From Enterobacter sp. 638 (GTDB taxonomy: Bacteria; Pseudomonadota; Gammaproteobacteria; Enterobacterales; Enterobacteriaceae), in contig NC_009436.1 in assembly GCF_000016325.1 (NCBI RefSeq), forward strand, positions 1,426,001 through 1,490,000: DNA of 64,000 nucleotides, in the 5' to 3' direction. Both the position numbers and the translations under genes were made by a program. Shown here one piece after another: positions 1 through 10,361 of this stretch. The notes under the pieces are model-generated. The model worked only from the letters and a program-made list of their open reading frames with translations, searched no databases and was not told where the DNA came from. Position 1 is the stretch's first letter. The number at the start of each line of letters is the position of its first letter.

Positions 1-29
1 GCATGATAATTTCCTGTAACCGTGGTTCT

Positions 30-58
30 AAAAAATGCAGGGGCGAAAGCCGCCCCTG
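30..58 (-). terminator. Terminator/attenuator after glnH
   Basis: Downstream of the glnH stop on the minus strand there is an 8-bp stem (arms 38-45 and 51-58, CAGGGGCG/CGCCCCTG) followed by a run of six T on that strand (30-35). It would end or attenuate transcription between glnH and the expected next gene glnP, which lies outside the window. A partial terminator here would explain a higher level of binding protein than of permease. Confidence 0.7.
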
Positions 59-82
59 AGCGTACAACGTCTTTAATAATAA

Positions 83-874
<792 letters not shown>

Positions 875-878
875 CTAT

Positions 879-896
879 ATGAAAAAATCGTGCCAA
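879..896 (-). promoter_or_regulatory. Sigma-54 promoter of glnH
   Basis: On the minus strand the sequence TTGGCACGATTTTTTCAT matches the sigma-54 -24/-12 pattern (TGGCAC followed by a -12 element), at the distance and position known for glnHp2 of E. coli. The rest of the 362-bp glnH-dps spacer (827-1188) holds several TGCACC/GGTGC-type half sites around 969-998 and 1126-1143 that could be NtrC sites, but I cannot assign them firmly. No gene is seen in the spacer. Confidence 0.65.
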
Positions 897-1141
897 CTTT
901 ACAACCTATTGTTTTGCAAAGAGGATATATACTTACGTTGCACAATAATCGTTGCAAGAGTATCGATTTGCACCAAAGTGAGGCACTGTTTTGGTGCGTT
1001 TCAATGTAGTCAACAGACGGAAGGATATTAAGCGCAATTAACGACGATAAAACAATCGTTCGTTAACGATTTTGTGAGGTGATTATTACAACTTTTTTAC
1101 TTTTGCAGGCGTCGCAGGAAAAATTGTGCACCATAAATGTG

Positions 1142-1170
1142 CAAAACCCCCACCGTAAGGCGAGGGTTTG
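1142..1170 (-). terminator. Terminator of dps
   Basis: Just after the dps stop the minus strand forms a GC-rich hairpin (AACCCTCGCC against GGTGGGGGTT, with one or two weak pairs) followed by TTTTGC. It is a typical intrinsic terminator in form and position. Confidence 0.7.
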
Positions 1171-1188
1171 ATTGAAATTCCGTATGGA

Positions 1189-1758
<570 letters not shown>

Positions 1759-1955
1759 TCATTCTGCAGGGTTGTCTGTGCCTATCGATTTAATAGTGAT
1801 AATAATGTTATTTTTTAATTCGTTGAATTTATTAGTGTTTGTTTTATTTGTTGCGGATGAGTCTTAATTTCATGAAGTCATGTGAAATGCACAAAAATAT
1901 TTCATTATGATGACAAAGTATGTGCGGAAATAACGTATGATAAGAATTGGCGTAT

Positions 1956-1984
1956 ATTCTGCATGGCAAGAAACCATGCAGAAT
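1956..1984. terminator. Hairpin downstream of rhtA
   Basis: A perfect 11-bp inverted repeat (1956-1966 and 1974-1984, ATTCTGCATGG/CCATGCAGAAT, 7-nt loop) lies next to the rhtA stop. There is no T run on either side, so it may be a weak or Rho-assisted terminator or an mRNA-end stabilising structure. Confidence 0.45.
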
Positions 1985-1992
1985 AGGGCATA

Positions 1993-2880
1993 TTAATGTA
2001 TGTCGATTTCTTTGATTTTAGGTTCAGATCGCATGGTCAGCGTTGAACCCATTGAGGCGGCAATAATCGAGCACAGCGCCAGCACCTGAACCAGCGTCAG
2101 GCTTTCGCCCAGAAATACCATGCCGGACATAGCCGCCAGTGCGGGTTCCATACTCATCAGCGTGCCGAAAATACGCGTGGGCAGCCGCGTCAGCGCAATC
2201 ATTTCGAGTGAATAGGGCAGCGCGGTAGAGAGCACGGCGACCGCAAGGCCGATCGGCAACACAGACCATTGCCAGATAGATTCTGTCGCCTGCGCCATGC
2301 CGAGCGGAACAAAAATGATGGCGGCAATCAGTGAGCCTAACGCCACCGTGGCGGGCCCATGCTCTTCGCCAGCGCGTTGTCCTGTCAGGATATACACCGC
2401 CCAACAGGCGCCTGCACCCAGCGCCAGCGCGGCACCGGTTAAATCGACGTGGGAAATATTCTGCCCAAGCGGCAACAGGAACCACAGCCCAAGCACTGCG
2501 AGTACAACCCACACAAAATCTACGGGACGACGGGAAGAAAATAGCGCGACCGCCAGCGGTCCGGTGAATTCCAGCGCGACGGCTACCCCGAGCGGTACGG
2601 TTTGTATCGACAGGTAGAAGAGATAGTTCATCGCCCCCAGCGACAGGCCATAGAACAGCAGCGGCAGACGTTGCTCTTTTTTAAACCGCAAACGCCAGGG
2701 TTTAAAAATAATCACCAGAATCAGGGTGCCAAGCGCGATACGCAGCGCGGTCACGCCGGGTGCACCTATAATAGGGAAGAGCGATTTTGCCAGCGACGCG
2801 CCGCTCTGGATTGAGAGCATAGCAATAAGTATTACGACGATGGGCAACCAGACCGGCGCTTTACGAGACAAACCAGGCAT
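1993..2880 (-). CDS. rhtA: Threonine/homoserine exporter RhtA
   Basis: RhtA is an inner-membrane EamA/DMT-family exporter of threonine, homoserine and some other amino acids. The 295-residue protein has ten hydrophobic segments in two EamA repeats and matches E. coli RhtA (YbiF) along its length, including the internal block SSRRPVDFVWVVLAVLGLWF. An upstream in-frame ATG at 2895 would add five residues. The conserved start is MPGLSRK at 2880. It is divergent from ompX. Confidence 0.96.
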   Translation of the reverse strand: MPGLSRKAPVWLPIVVILIAMLSIQSGASLAKSLFPIIGAPGVTALRIALGTLILVIIFKPWRLRFKKEQRLPLLFYGLSLGAMNYLFYLSIQTVPLGVAVALEFTGPLAVALFSSRRPVDFVWVVLAVLGLWFLLPLGQNISHVDLTGAALALGAGACWAVYILTGQRAGEEHGPATVALGSLIAAIIFVPLGMAQATESIWQWSVLPIGLAVAVLSTALPYSLEMIALTRLPTRIFGTLMSMEPALAAMSGMVFLGESLTLVQVLALCSIIAASMGSTLTMRSEPKIKEIDIH

Positions 2881-3235
2881 CCTTTCTCCTGTCAATTTAT
2901 GTCAAAGGGAGTAAAAGCCGCAGTGTAATGGAAATAAAAGGTGAGCGGTTGAGACTTTGTTGAAAAAAAGTTGCCGTAAATCCGTAAAATGGCGGCGAGT
3001 TGATGAATTTATCAGCTAATAGATTAGGAATAATCTGGATGAATGTAACGTCATTGACGCGCAAAATTAGCGAATAAATGTGGAAATTCAGAGTTATTTG
3101 AACGAGATAGCTGCTCGTTGAAATGTTCTGTTACATCAAAGACTCGGTTAGACATTACGAATCACAAAGAGTTTCACCAGATTTTTTGATATATTTAAAA
3201 CTTACGGATTTACTTGAAGCACATTTGAGGTGGTT

Positions 3236-3754
3236 ATGAAAAAAATTGCATGTCTTTCAGCACTGGCCGCTGTTCTGGCTGTTTCCGCAGGTACTGCTGT
3301 AGCTGCTACTTCTACCGTTACCGGTGGTTACGCTCAGAGCGATATGCAGGGCGTTGTCAACAAAGCTAACGGTTTCAACCTGAAGTATCGTTACGAGCAA
3401 GACAATAACCCGCTGGGCGTGATCGGTTCTTTCACTTACACCGAGAAAGATCGCTTTGAAGATGGCGCATATAACAAAGCTCAGTACTACGGTGTTACCG
3501 CAGGTCCAGCTTTCCGCCTGAATGACTGGGCAAGCATCTACGGTGTTGTAGGTGTTGGCTACGGTAAATTCCAGCAGACCGAGAACGAAAGCCTGAACCG
3601 CAGCGCAAGCACTAGCGATTACGGTTTCTCTTACGGCGCAGGTATGCAGTTCAACCCAATCGAAAACGTTGCTCTGGACTTCTCCTATGAGCAGAGCCGC
3701 ATCCGCAACGTTGACGTTGGCACCTGGATCGCAGGCGTGGGTTACCGCTTCTAA
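3236..3754 (+). CDS. ompX: Outer membrane protein OmpX
   Basis: OmpX is a small eight-stranded outer-membrane beta barrel of the Ail/Lom family, linked to adhesion and stress. The product of about 172 residues has a signal peptide (MKKIACLSALAAVLAVSAGTAVA), alternating aromatic strands and a C-terminal Phe (VGYRF) for BAM recognition. The ATG at 3236 sits after a TGAGG ribosome site. The GTG two codons earlier was rejected. The 355-bp upstream spacer holds its promoter and leader, and no other gene is seen there. Confidence 0.97.
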   Translation: MKKIACLSALAAVLAVSAGTAVAATSTVTGGYAQSDMQGVVNKANGFNLKYRYEQDNNPLGVIGSFTYTEKDRFEDGAYNKAQYYGVTAGPAFRLNDWASIYGVVGVGYGKFQQTENESLNRSASTSDYGFSYGAGMQFNPIENVALDFSYEQSRIRNVDVGTWIAGVGYRF

Positions 3755-3774
3755 TCACTTCGGTGATGAAATAA

Positions 3775-3844
3775 AAATCCGCCCACTGTGGCGGATTTTT
3801 TTTGAAGGTAACAGCAAAAACGGCAACCCTTGGGTTGCCGTTTT
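3775..3844 (+). terminator. Two consecutive terminators after ompX
   Basis: The first hairpin (arms AAATCCGCC 3775-3783 and GGCGGATTT 3790-3798) ends in a run of T to 3803. A second hairpin (arms 3817-3829 and 3832-3844, AAAACGGCAACCC/GGGTTGCCGTTTT) is nearly symmetrical and could also end the convergent opgE transcript. A hairpin of almost the same sequence follows dacC at 39679. Confidence 0.8.
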
Positions 3845-3890
3845 GTATTTGTACTTTCTCACACCTGGAGAGAGTAGCAGGCCGCACAAG

Positions 3891-5474
3891 TTAGCGACTT
3901 TTTATCTCAAACGCATCGGTCCCCAAATGCGTGTACTCCACTTTCTGTAACTTAAAGTTGGTAATGTAGGCGGGGGGCGCTTTCTTGTTTGATACAAACG
4001 GATAATTGTTGGCGATCTCTTTTGCTGAAATCCCGGTCCACTGCGCGAAAAAGTTCAGGAAATCGTTCGCTGACCGGCGCGCTTTAATCACACGATGCTT
4101 TTTATCATCGCTCGACAGCACCATAAACGGCACCTGAAAGTTCTGCTGAAACTTATCATCGTGCGCCAGGTACTGCACTGCTTTACCCCGTTCTTTGAAC
4201 GCCAGACCATGATCCGAGAAGTACACCATAGAGAAGCTGTCACCCGTGTTTTGTAACTGGGTGTACAGTTTGCTCAACAGATCGTCGGTTTGCGTCATCG
4301 TATAGAGATAGCAGGACGTCTCTTTTGATTGCACGAATTCTGCGTATTTCCCCTGCGTGCGATCGCACGCTTGCGGGTGCGATCCCATCAGATGCAGGAC
4401 GATCAGCTGAGGCTGGGTGCGCTGAGAAGCAAATACCTGCGACGTCATCTTTAACAGGGCTTCATCTTTGGTGTTTTTATCCGCCTCGAAATCGCCATTT
4501 TTCAGAAACTGGGCTTCGTCTGCACGTTTGGCAATGCTGGCAATCGCCGTGTCATATTCACCGATTTGGCCCTGATTGGAAAACCACCACGTCTGGAAAC
4601 CGGCACGGTTGGCCAGCGTGACAAAGTTATCCTGATACTGCGGTTTCCCATCGACCACGCGGCTTAACGTCAGGCCGAGTGACTTTTGCGTTGATCCGCT
4701 TGCTGCGATGTAATCCGTAAACAGCGTGCCGTTCACTGAGCTGGCAAACGGTGTGTTATTCCAGTGACCGCCAAAGGCGCCCAGCGCATCGCGGCGTGCA
4801 CTTTCGCCAATCACGACCACATAAGTATGGTACTTCGGCTTAACCGCCAGCACGTTCCAGGTGTCTTTCATATTCGAAAGCTCAGCCATACGCGCCTGCT
4901 CGTCGATCACTTCTTTATTGTTCACCACGATATCTTTTACGAAGCGGAAAACCGGATAACCCGTGTCTTTCAGCTTGAAAACACCGCCCCATGCCAGGTT
5001 TTGTACCGGTGCGACAAAAAATGCCGCGATGCTTACGATCAGGCACAGGTTATCAATTTTGCTCCATGACTTTTTCTCTTGCGGCTGACGACGCACGGCA
5101 ATCACGCCCAGCGCAAAAATGAACAGGCCAATGACGTAGCTGTACCACGGGAAAATCGTCAGGATCTCCGTCGACTCTTCCATATTCGTGGAGTGCAGTG
5201 CGAGCAGGGTATTAAAGTTGGGTGCGCCATAAGCCTGACCAAACGGGTAATACATCGCGGCAACCACAGAGCAAATTCCCACCACCACTTTTTGCACACG
5301 CGGTGCGCTTCGCCACATCAGATGCAGCAGGCAGGTAAACGCGACGGCGTATAGCAGGCTATAGGGATAGCCAAGCGCAAAGTTAATCAGCAGTGATTGC
5401 AGAAAGTAGAATCCCGTCCACGGGCTTAAGGCCCGGCTGCGGGTAACGATCGTGTCTTTCAGGGTTAAATTCAT
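3891..5474 (-). CDS. opgE: Phosphoethanolamine transferase OpgE
   Basis: OpgE (YbiP) belongs to the EptA/OpgE family that moves phosphoethanolamine from phosphatidylethanolamine to envelope glycans, here osmoregulated periplasmic glucans. The 527-residue protein has about five N-terminal transmembrane segments (within residues 15-170) and a periplasmic sulfatase-like domain with the metal and nucleophile motif VVIGESARRDALG (about residue 220) and the later metal-site motif YFSDHGLAFKERG. Length and layout match E. coli YbiP. It is convergent with ompX. Confidence 0.92.
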   Translation of the reverse strand: MNLTLKDTIVTRSRALSPWTGFYFLQSLLINFALGYPYSLLYAVAFTCLLHLMWRSAPRVQKVVVGICSVVAAMYYPFGQAYGAPNFNTLLALHSTNMEESTEILTIFPWYSYVIGLFIFALGVIAVRRQPQEKKSWSKIDNLCLIVSIAAFFVAPVQNLAWGGVFKLKDTGYPVFRFVKDIVVNNKEVIDEQARMAELSNMKDTWNVLAVKPKYHTYVVVIGESARRDALGAFGGHWNNTPFASSVNGTLFTDYIAASGSTQKSLGLTLSRVVDGKPQYQDNFVTLANRAGFQTWWFSNQGQIGEYDTAIASIAKRADEAQFLKNGDFEADKNTKDEALLKMTSQVFASQRTQPQLIVLHLMGSHPQACDRTQGKYAEFVQSKETSCYLYTMTQTDDLLSKLYTQLQNTGDSFSMVYFSDHGLAFKERGKAVQYLAHDDKFQQNFQVPFMVLSSDDKKHRVIKARRSANDFLNFFAQWTGISAKEIANNYPFVSNKKAPPAYITNFKLQKVEYTHLGTDAFEIKSR

Positions 5475-5723
5475 AGGTCACTATCATAAAACGCCATGTG
5501 CTCACCCTGGCGTCGAGGGTCAAAGCCTGCCTGACAGTGCGTGGAGAGGGAATGAGGGTCCGCTTCAGCGAGCCGCAAATGGTGCAGGGCTGCAAGAAGA
5601 TAGAGCCAGTCGGCAATTAGGTCAACAGTTGCTAATAAGATGTTTTGCGAGAGGGGCTGCAAATCCGTAAAAAAGATCGGGGAATGGGGGGCAAACGACC
5701 AGAATACGTGGGGAATATGACAG

Positions 5724-5754
5724 AAAAATGAAGCGGCGTACCGCAACGCCGCTT
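5724..5754 (-). terminator. Terminator of mntS
   Basis: An 8-bp GC-rich stem (AAGCGGCG 5731-5738 / CGCCGCTT 5747-5754) overlaps the mntS stop codon and is followed on the minus strand by CATTTTTC. This is a good intrinsic terminator for the small mntS transcript. The stretch 5475-5723 towards opgE has no convincing gene. Confidence 0.65.
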
Positions 5755-5881
5755 AGTGATTGGGTTTGTCGTTCTGCTGTGGCTTGCCGTTAAAAATGTC
5801 GCATAGCATGTTCAACAGCATTAACCGCACTTTAAAGGGGGAGTGGCTAAACACGTTCATGCACCTCTTGAATTCGTTCAT
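5753..5881 (-). CDS. mntS: Small manganese-homeostasis protein MntS
   Basis: MntS is a 42-residue protein, first described as the sRNA gene rybA, that raises free cellular manganese and is repressed by MntR with manganese. The product begins MNEFKRCMNVFSHSPFKVRL and ends KPQQNDKPNH, very close to the E. coli protein and of the same length. A longer in-frame reading to 5947 exists, but the conserved start at 5881 has a GGAGGT site just upstream. It is divergent from mntR with an MntR box between them. Confidence 0.93.
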   Translation of the reverse strand: MNEFKRCMNVFSHSPFKVRLMLLNMLCDIFNGKPQQNDKPNH

Positions 5882-5938
5882 GTGACCTCCTGATTTCAGA
5901 TCCCTTCGATCCGTGAAGGGTGACTGCATTACATACAG

Positions 5939-5956
5939 ATATAGCACAGGCTATAT
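5939..5956. promoter_or_regulatory. MntR operator upstream of mntS
   Basis: A perfect palindrome ATATAGC-ACAG-GCTATAT lies 58 bp upstream of the mntS start and about 110 bp upstream of mntR. It fits the known E. coli MntR box, which also carries AGC...GCT half sites around a short spacer. It overlaps the likely mntS promoter, which fits manganese-dependent repression. Confidence 0.8.
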
Positions 5957-6064
5957 TGTATAGCTATGGCTAATTCGTTAATTTTTTGTGCTTGTAGAGC
6001 TATGGTTTACACTGTGCGCTCTCGTTATAGGACGCCATGGGCGTCACCCCACTGAGGAAGTACA

Positions 6065-6538
6065 ATGAACAGTCGCGCAGGTAAGCCAACTACAAAAAAA
6101 AAGACGCAACTGGTGAATGTTGAAGAGCATGTTGAAGGGTTTCGTCAGGTGCGTGAGGCGCACCGTCGCGAATTGATTGATGATTACGTCGAGCTGATTT
6201 CCGATCTCTTTCGTGAAGTCGGTGAAGCCCGTCAGGTGGATATGGCCGCGCGCCTTGGCGTTTCTCAGCCTACGGTCGCGAAAATGTTAAAACGCCTGGC
6301 GTCAGTAGGACTGATCGAAATGATCCCCTGGCGCGGTGTTTTCCTGACACCGGAAGGTGAAAAACTGGCCCAAGAGAGCCGGGAGCGCCATCAGATCGTC
6401 GAAAACTTTTTGCTGGTGCTGGGTGTGAGTCAGGATACGGCCCGTCGTGATTCGGAAGGGATCGAGCATCACGTCAGTGCAGAAACGCTGGAGAGATTCC
6501 GCGAATTTACCCTCAAATACGGTGCGCCCGCAGAATGA
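6065..6538 (+). CDS. mntR: Manganese-dependent transcriptional regulator MntR
   Basis: MntR is a DtxR-family homodimer that senses Mn(II), represses manganese import and mntS, and activates export. The 157-residue protein has a basic N-terminal tail, a winged helix-turn-helix ([22 protein letters not shown], about residues 58-80) and the dimerisation/metal region with conserved E, H and C-proximal residues ([28 protein letters not shown]). It overlaps ybiR by 4 bp (ATGA), so the two are translationally coupled. Confidence 0.97.
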   Translation: MNSRAGKPTTKKKTQLVNVEEHVEGFRQVREAHRRELIDDYVELISDLFREVGEARQVDMAARLGVSQPTVAKMLKRLASVGLIEMIPWRGVFLTPEGEKLAQESRERHQIVENFLLVLGVSQDTARRDSEGIEHHVSAETLERFREFTLKYGAPAE

Positions 6539-7635
6539 ACATCCCTGGACTGCAGGCGCTTGCCCGAGATCGGTTTTTCCACCTTCTATTAGTCATTGGT
6601 GTCGGGCTGAGCTTTTTCGTGCCCTTTGCGCCAAAAACCTGGCCGGAGGCCATCGACTGGCACACGATCATCACCCTCAGCGGGCTGATGATGCTCACCA
6701 AAGGTGTAGAACTCAGCGGTTATTTTGACGTGCTGGGGCGCAAAACGGTGCGTCGGTTTGCCACCGAACGCAAATTAGCCCTTTTTATGGTGCTGGCCGC
6801 CGCGCTGCTATCCACGTTTCTGACCAATGATGTGGCGCTTTTCATCGTGGTGCCGCTCACCCTGACGTTACGCAAGCTGTGCGAAATCCCGGTTAACCGA
6901 CTGATTATCTTTGAAGCGCTGGCCGTTAATGCCGGATCGCTGCTGACGCCAATCGGCAACCCGCAAAACATTTTGCTGTGGGGGCGTTCGGGGCTGTCGT
7001 TCGCGGCCTTTACCTGGCAAATGGCGCCGCTGGCGCTGGCCATGATGGCGTCGCTGCTGGTGGTGTGTTGGTTCGCTTTTCCCAATAAAGCGCTGAATTA
7101 TCATAGCGGAAGCGTCACTCCCCAGTGGAAGCCGCGCCTGGTATGGGGTTGTCTGGCGCTGTATATCGTTTTCCTGACGGCTCTTGAACTGAAGTTCGCC
7201 CTCTGGGGCGCGTTGCTGGTGGCGGCGGGCTTTTTGGTGCTGGCGCGTCGTGTACTGATAAGCGTCGACTGGACGTTGCTGCTGGTGTTTATCGCCATGT
7301 TTATCGATGTGCATCTGCTGATTCAACTGCCCGCTTTGCAGGGCGCGCTGCACAGCGTGACCGATTTATCCCCCTTCGGGCTGTGGCTGACGGCAATCGG
7401 ATTGTCGCAATTCATCAGTAACGTGCCGTCTACCATTTTGTTGATCAACTACGTGCCGCCAACCGTGCTGTTGGCCTGGGCCGTGAACGTCGGAGGATTT
7501 GGCCTGTTGCCAGGGTCTCTGGCGAACCTGATCGCGCTCAGAATGGCGAACGATCGGCGTATCTGGTGGCGTTTTCACGTCTGGTCGCTGCCGATGCTGA
7601 TTTGGGCGGCTTTGATTGGCTTTATGCTGGTTTAG
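6535..7635 (+). CDS. ybiR: YbiR family anion/citrate-type transporter
   Basis: This is a polytopic inner-membrane protein of the ArsB/NhaD (citrate transporter-like) superfamily. The 366-residue product has about ten hydrophobic segments and the family motifs [11 protein letters not shown] and [12 protein letters not shown], plus the symmetrical [13 protein letters not shown] in the second half. Length is close to E. coli YbiR. The substrate is not established. Overlap with mntR suggests a possible link to manganese, but this is only context. Confidence 0.85.
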   Translation: MNIPGLQALARDRFFHLLLVIGVGLSFFVPFAPKTWPEAIDWHTIITLSGLMMLTKGVELSGYFDVLGRKTVRRFATERKLALFMVLAAALLSTFLTNDVALFIVVPLTLTLRKLCEIPVNRLIIFEALAVNAGSLLTPIGNPQNILLWGRSGLSFAAFTWQMAPLALAMMASLLVVCWFAFPNKALNYHSGSVTPQWKPRLVWGCLALYIVFLTALELKFALWGALLVAAGFLVLARRVLISVDWTLLLVFIAMFIDVHLLIQLPALQGALHSVTDLSPFGLWLTAIGLSQFISNVPSTILLINYVPPTVLLAWAVNVGGFGLLPGSLANLIALRMANDRRIWWRFHVWSLPMLIWAALIGFMLV

Positions 7636-7736
7636 AGAAATGGGCAAGAAATAGACAGGAACGACACATTCGCAATCGGGGCCAGAGAGGTATAACTCTC
7701 TGGTAGCTTTTAAACGAAGATTGCGAGGAGCGTCGT

Positions 7737-8777
7737 ATGCGTTATCAAAAACTGGGTAATACGGGTCTGTTTGTTTCCGAGCTGTGCCTTGGCACCATGA
7801 CGTTCGGGGGTGAAGACGGCATGTGGGGCAAGATTGGCCAGCTTCAGCAAAGCGATGCCGAAAAGCTGGTGGGGCGTGCGCTGGATGCGGGTATCAACTT
7901 TATTGATACCGCCAATGTCTATTCGGAAGGACGCTCGGAAATCATCACCGGGCAAGCGCTGAAGAACCTGAAAATTCCGCGTGAAAATGTGGTTGTCGCC
8001 ACCAAAGTCTTTGGCGAAACCGGCACGGCGGGCGTTAACTCTCGCGGCAGCTCGCGATATCACATCATCAATAGCGCGAAAGAGAGCCTGCGACGCATGC
8101 AGCTCGATCATATCGATCTCTATCAACTCCATGGTTTTGACCCGGCCACACCAATCGAAGAGACACTTTACGCTCTGGATAATCTCGTCCAGCACGGTCA
8201 TGTGCGCTACATCGGCGTGTCAAACTGGGCGGCCTGGCAAATCACCAAAGCGCTGGGGATTTCTGAGCGTCTTGGGTTGGCCCGTTTTGCGTCGTTGCAG
8301 GCGTATTACACCATCGCCGGGCGTGACCTTGAGCGTGAGCTGGTGCCGATGATGCAAAGCGAAGACGTGGGGTTAATGGTCTGGAGTCCATTAGCAGGGG
8401 GATTGCTGAGCGGCAAATACGATCGCGACGGTAAAAGCGAAACTGGCGGACGCCGCCTTGAGTTTGATTTCCCGCCGGTGGATAAAGACCGTGCATTCGA
8501 CTGTGTTGATGTGATGCGCACCATTGCTGACAGCAAGGGCGTCTCCGTCGCGCAAATCGCGCTGGCGTGGCTGCTGCATCAGAAAGTGGTCAGCAGCGTG
8601 ATTATTGGCGCAAAACGCGTCGATCAGCTCGACGATAACATTGCTGCAACGGACATTCGCCTGAGCGACGATGAGTTAAAACAGCTGGATGCTGTCAGCG
8701 CATTACCGCGTGAATATCCGGGCTGGATGCTGGAGCGTCAGGGCGAATATCGCCGTCATCAGTTAGCCCAGCAGTAA
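7737..8777 (+). CDS. Aldo-keto reductase
   Basis: A 346-residue NADPH-dependent (alpha/beta)8 oxidoreductase of the aldo-keto reductase superfamily. The catalytic tetrad is visible: Asp and Tyr in FIDTANVYSEGRSE (about 51-57), Lys in VVVATKVFG (about 88), His in YQLHGFDP (about 129). The C-terminal cofactor motif VIIGAKRVDQL is present. It is absent from the corresponding place in E. coli K-12. It has its own promoter region and a strong terminator, so it is probably not co-transcribed with the sugar operon that follows. The substrate is unknown. Confidence 0.88.
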   Translation: MRYQKLGNTGLFVSELCLGTMTFGGEDGMWGKIGQLQQSDAEKLVGRALDAGINFIDTANVYSEGRSEIITGQALKNLKIPRENVVVATKVFGETGTAGVNSRGSSRYHIINSAKESLRRMQLDHIDLYQLHGFDPATPIEETLYALDNLVQHGHVRYIGVSNWAAWQITKALGISERLGLARFASLQAYYTIAGRDLERELVPMMQSEDVGLMVWSPLAGGLLSGKYDRDGKSETGGRRLEFDFPPVDKDRAFDCVDVMRTIADSKGVSVAQIALAWLLHQKVVSSVIIGAKRVDQLDDNIAATDIRLSDDELKQLDAVSALPREYPGWMLERQGEYRRHQLAQQ

Positions 8778-8795
8778 TATTGAGTTCTGATCTTC

Positions 8796-8829
8796 AAGCC
8801 GGATCCGCATTGCGCATCCGGCTTTTTTA
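8796..8829 (+). terminator. Terminator after the aldo-keto reductase
   Basis: The hairpin AAGCCGGAT (8796-8804) / ATCCGGCTT (8816-8824), with further pairing inside, is followed by TTTTTTAT. It is a clear intrinsic terminator. Confidence 0.85.
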
Positions 8830-8889
8830 TTTCTATCCCGCTCACAAAAAACGATCCTTATCTTTGATTGATTTTTCATCTTTAGCTAT

Positions 8890-8922
8890 ATGACTAGTCA
8901 TGAAATTTAAATGACTAGTCAT
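8890..8922. promoter_or_regulatory. Twin palindromic operators of the beta-glucoside operon
   Basis: The 12-bp palindrome ATGACTAGTCAT occurs twice, at 8890-8901 and 8911-8922. The centres are 21 bp apart, two helical turns, just before the 6-phospho-beta-glucosidase gene. The GntR/HutC-type regulator encoded at the end of the operon is the likely ligand-responsive repressor. The second copy ends 12 bp before the chosen start codon, so bound protein would block the promoter or initiation. Confidence 0.75.
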
Positions 8923-8934
8923 ATAGGGGCGCAC

Positions 8935-10311
8935 ATGAATCAATCACTACCGGCGAATTTTTTATGGGGAAACTCAGTTTCCAGCATGCAGACGGAAGGC
9001 GCGTGGAACGAGGGCGGAAAAGGGATGTCGGTGTATGACATTCGCGAAGCTGGAGAAAACGTATCCGACTGGAAAGTGGCGACCGACTCGTACCACCGCT
9101 ACAAAGAAGACTTTGATTTAATGCAGGATCTGGGCATGAACTGCTACCGTTTCCAGATCTCCTGGAGCCGCGTCTGCCCGCAGGGTGACGGCGAGTTTAA
9201 TGAAGAGGGCATCGCCTTTTACGATCGGTTCATCAACGATCTAATCGCGCGCGGTATAGAGCCGATGGTGTGCCTGTATCACTTCGATATGCCGCTGGCG
9301 CTGGCGAACGAATACAACGGATTTATGGACAGGCGTGTGATGGACGCATTTATCCGTTACGGCAAAAAAATGATCGACTGCTACGGCGACCGCGTGAAGT
9401 ACTGGTTGACCTACAACGAGCAGAATATCTTCCATATGCCGGAAGCGTTCCGTGTTTCAGGGTATATGAAAGGCGAGCAAACCTTACGCGAGCTGTATCA
9501 AATCCAACACCATACGATGGTGGGGCATATGGCGCTGACCGAATATTTGCATCAGGCGAAACCGGGTCAGTTGATGGGCGGTATGCTGGCGCATCAGCTG
9601 ATTTATCCCGCCACCTGCAAGCCGCGCGACATCTTTTGCGCGCAGCAATATGACGAATTCCTCAACCAGAATCTGCTGCGCGTCTTTGCCGGGCAGGGCT
9701 ACAGCCCCGCGGTGATGGCGGTGGTGGAACAGCAGGGTTTCAGCGATATTTATCGCGCAGAGGATCTGGCGCTGCTGGCGCGCACCAAAAATGACTACAT
9801 GGCCTTTAGCTATTACGCCAGCAAAACGCTGGACAGCGATCCGATCCCAGAAGGTACACCCGTTAATTATTATCTCGCGCACGGCGAAAAAAATAACCCG
9901 TTCCTGAAGGCCACCGAATGGAACTGGCAAATCGATCCGCTGGGCTTTCGCACCATTATCACCCGCTATTACAACGACTGGCGTTTGCCGGTATTCCCGA
10001 TTGAAAACGGGATCGGTGTTATCGAATCCTGGGATGGGGTCAATCAGGTCGAAGACGATTATCGCATCGACTATCACCGTAAGCATTTTGACGCCATGAA
10101 AGCGGCCATGTTTGAAGACGGCGCGCAGGTTATCGGTTATCTCGGCTGGGGGTTGATCGATATTCTCAGTTCGCAGGGTGATATGCGTAAGCGCTACGGT
10201 GTGGTGTATGTCAACCGTGAAAACCACGATCTGAAAGACCTGAAACGCGTGCCGAAAAAGAGCTACGCCTGGTTGAAACAGGTTATCCGTAGTAACGGAC
10301 GCGAGTTGTAA
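8935..10311 (+). CDS. 6-phospho-beta-glucosidase (glycoside hydrolase family 1)
   Basis: A cytoplasmic retaining glycosidase that splits phosphorylated beta-glucosides after PTS uptake. The 458-residue product has the GH1 start signature NFLWGNSVSSMQTEGAW, the acid/base Glu in LTYNEQN (about residue 162) and the nucleophile Glu in PIENGIG (about residue 358). The Ser/Lys/Tyr phosphate-binding type C-terminal region is compatible with a 6-phospho substrate, as is the PTS gene next to it. A longer reading starts inside the operator at 8911. The ATG at 8935, after AGGGGCGC, is preferred. Confidence 0.9.
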   Translation: MNQSLPANFLWGNSVSSMQTEGAWNEGGKGMSVYDIREAGENVSDWKVATDSYHRYKEDFDLMQDLGMNCYRFQISWSRVCPQGDGEFNEEGIAFYDRFINDLIARGIEPMVCLYHFDMPLALANEYNGFMDRRVMDAFIRYGKKMIDCYGDRVKYWLTYNEQNIFHMPEAFRVSGYMKGEQTLRELYQIQHHTMVGHMALTEYLHQAKPGQLMGGMLAHQLIYPATCKPRDIFCAQQYDEFLNQNLLRVFAGQGYSPAVMAVVEQQGFSDIYRAEDLALLARTKNDYMAFSYYASKTLDSDPIPEGTPVNYYLAHGEKNNPFLKATEWNWQIDPLGFRTIITRYYNDWRLPVFPIENGIGVIESWDGVNQVEDDYRIDYHRKHFDAMKAAMFEDGAQVIGYLGWGLIDILSSQGDMRKRYGVVYVNRENHDLKDLKRVPKKSYAWLKQVIRSNGREL

Positions 10312-10361
10312 GTCGTACGCTGCCGGACCGTTTTTGTGACTGATTGATGGGAATATCCGCT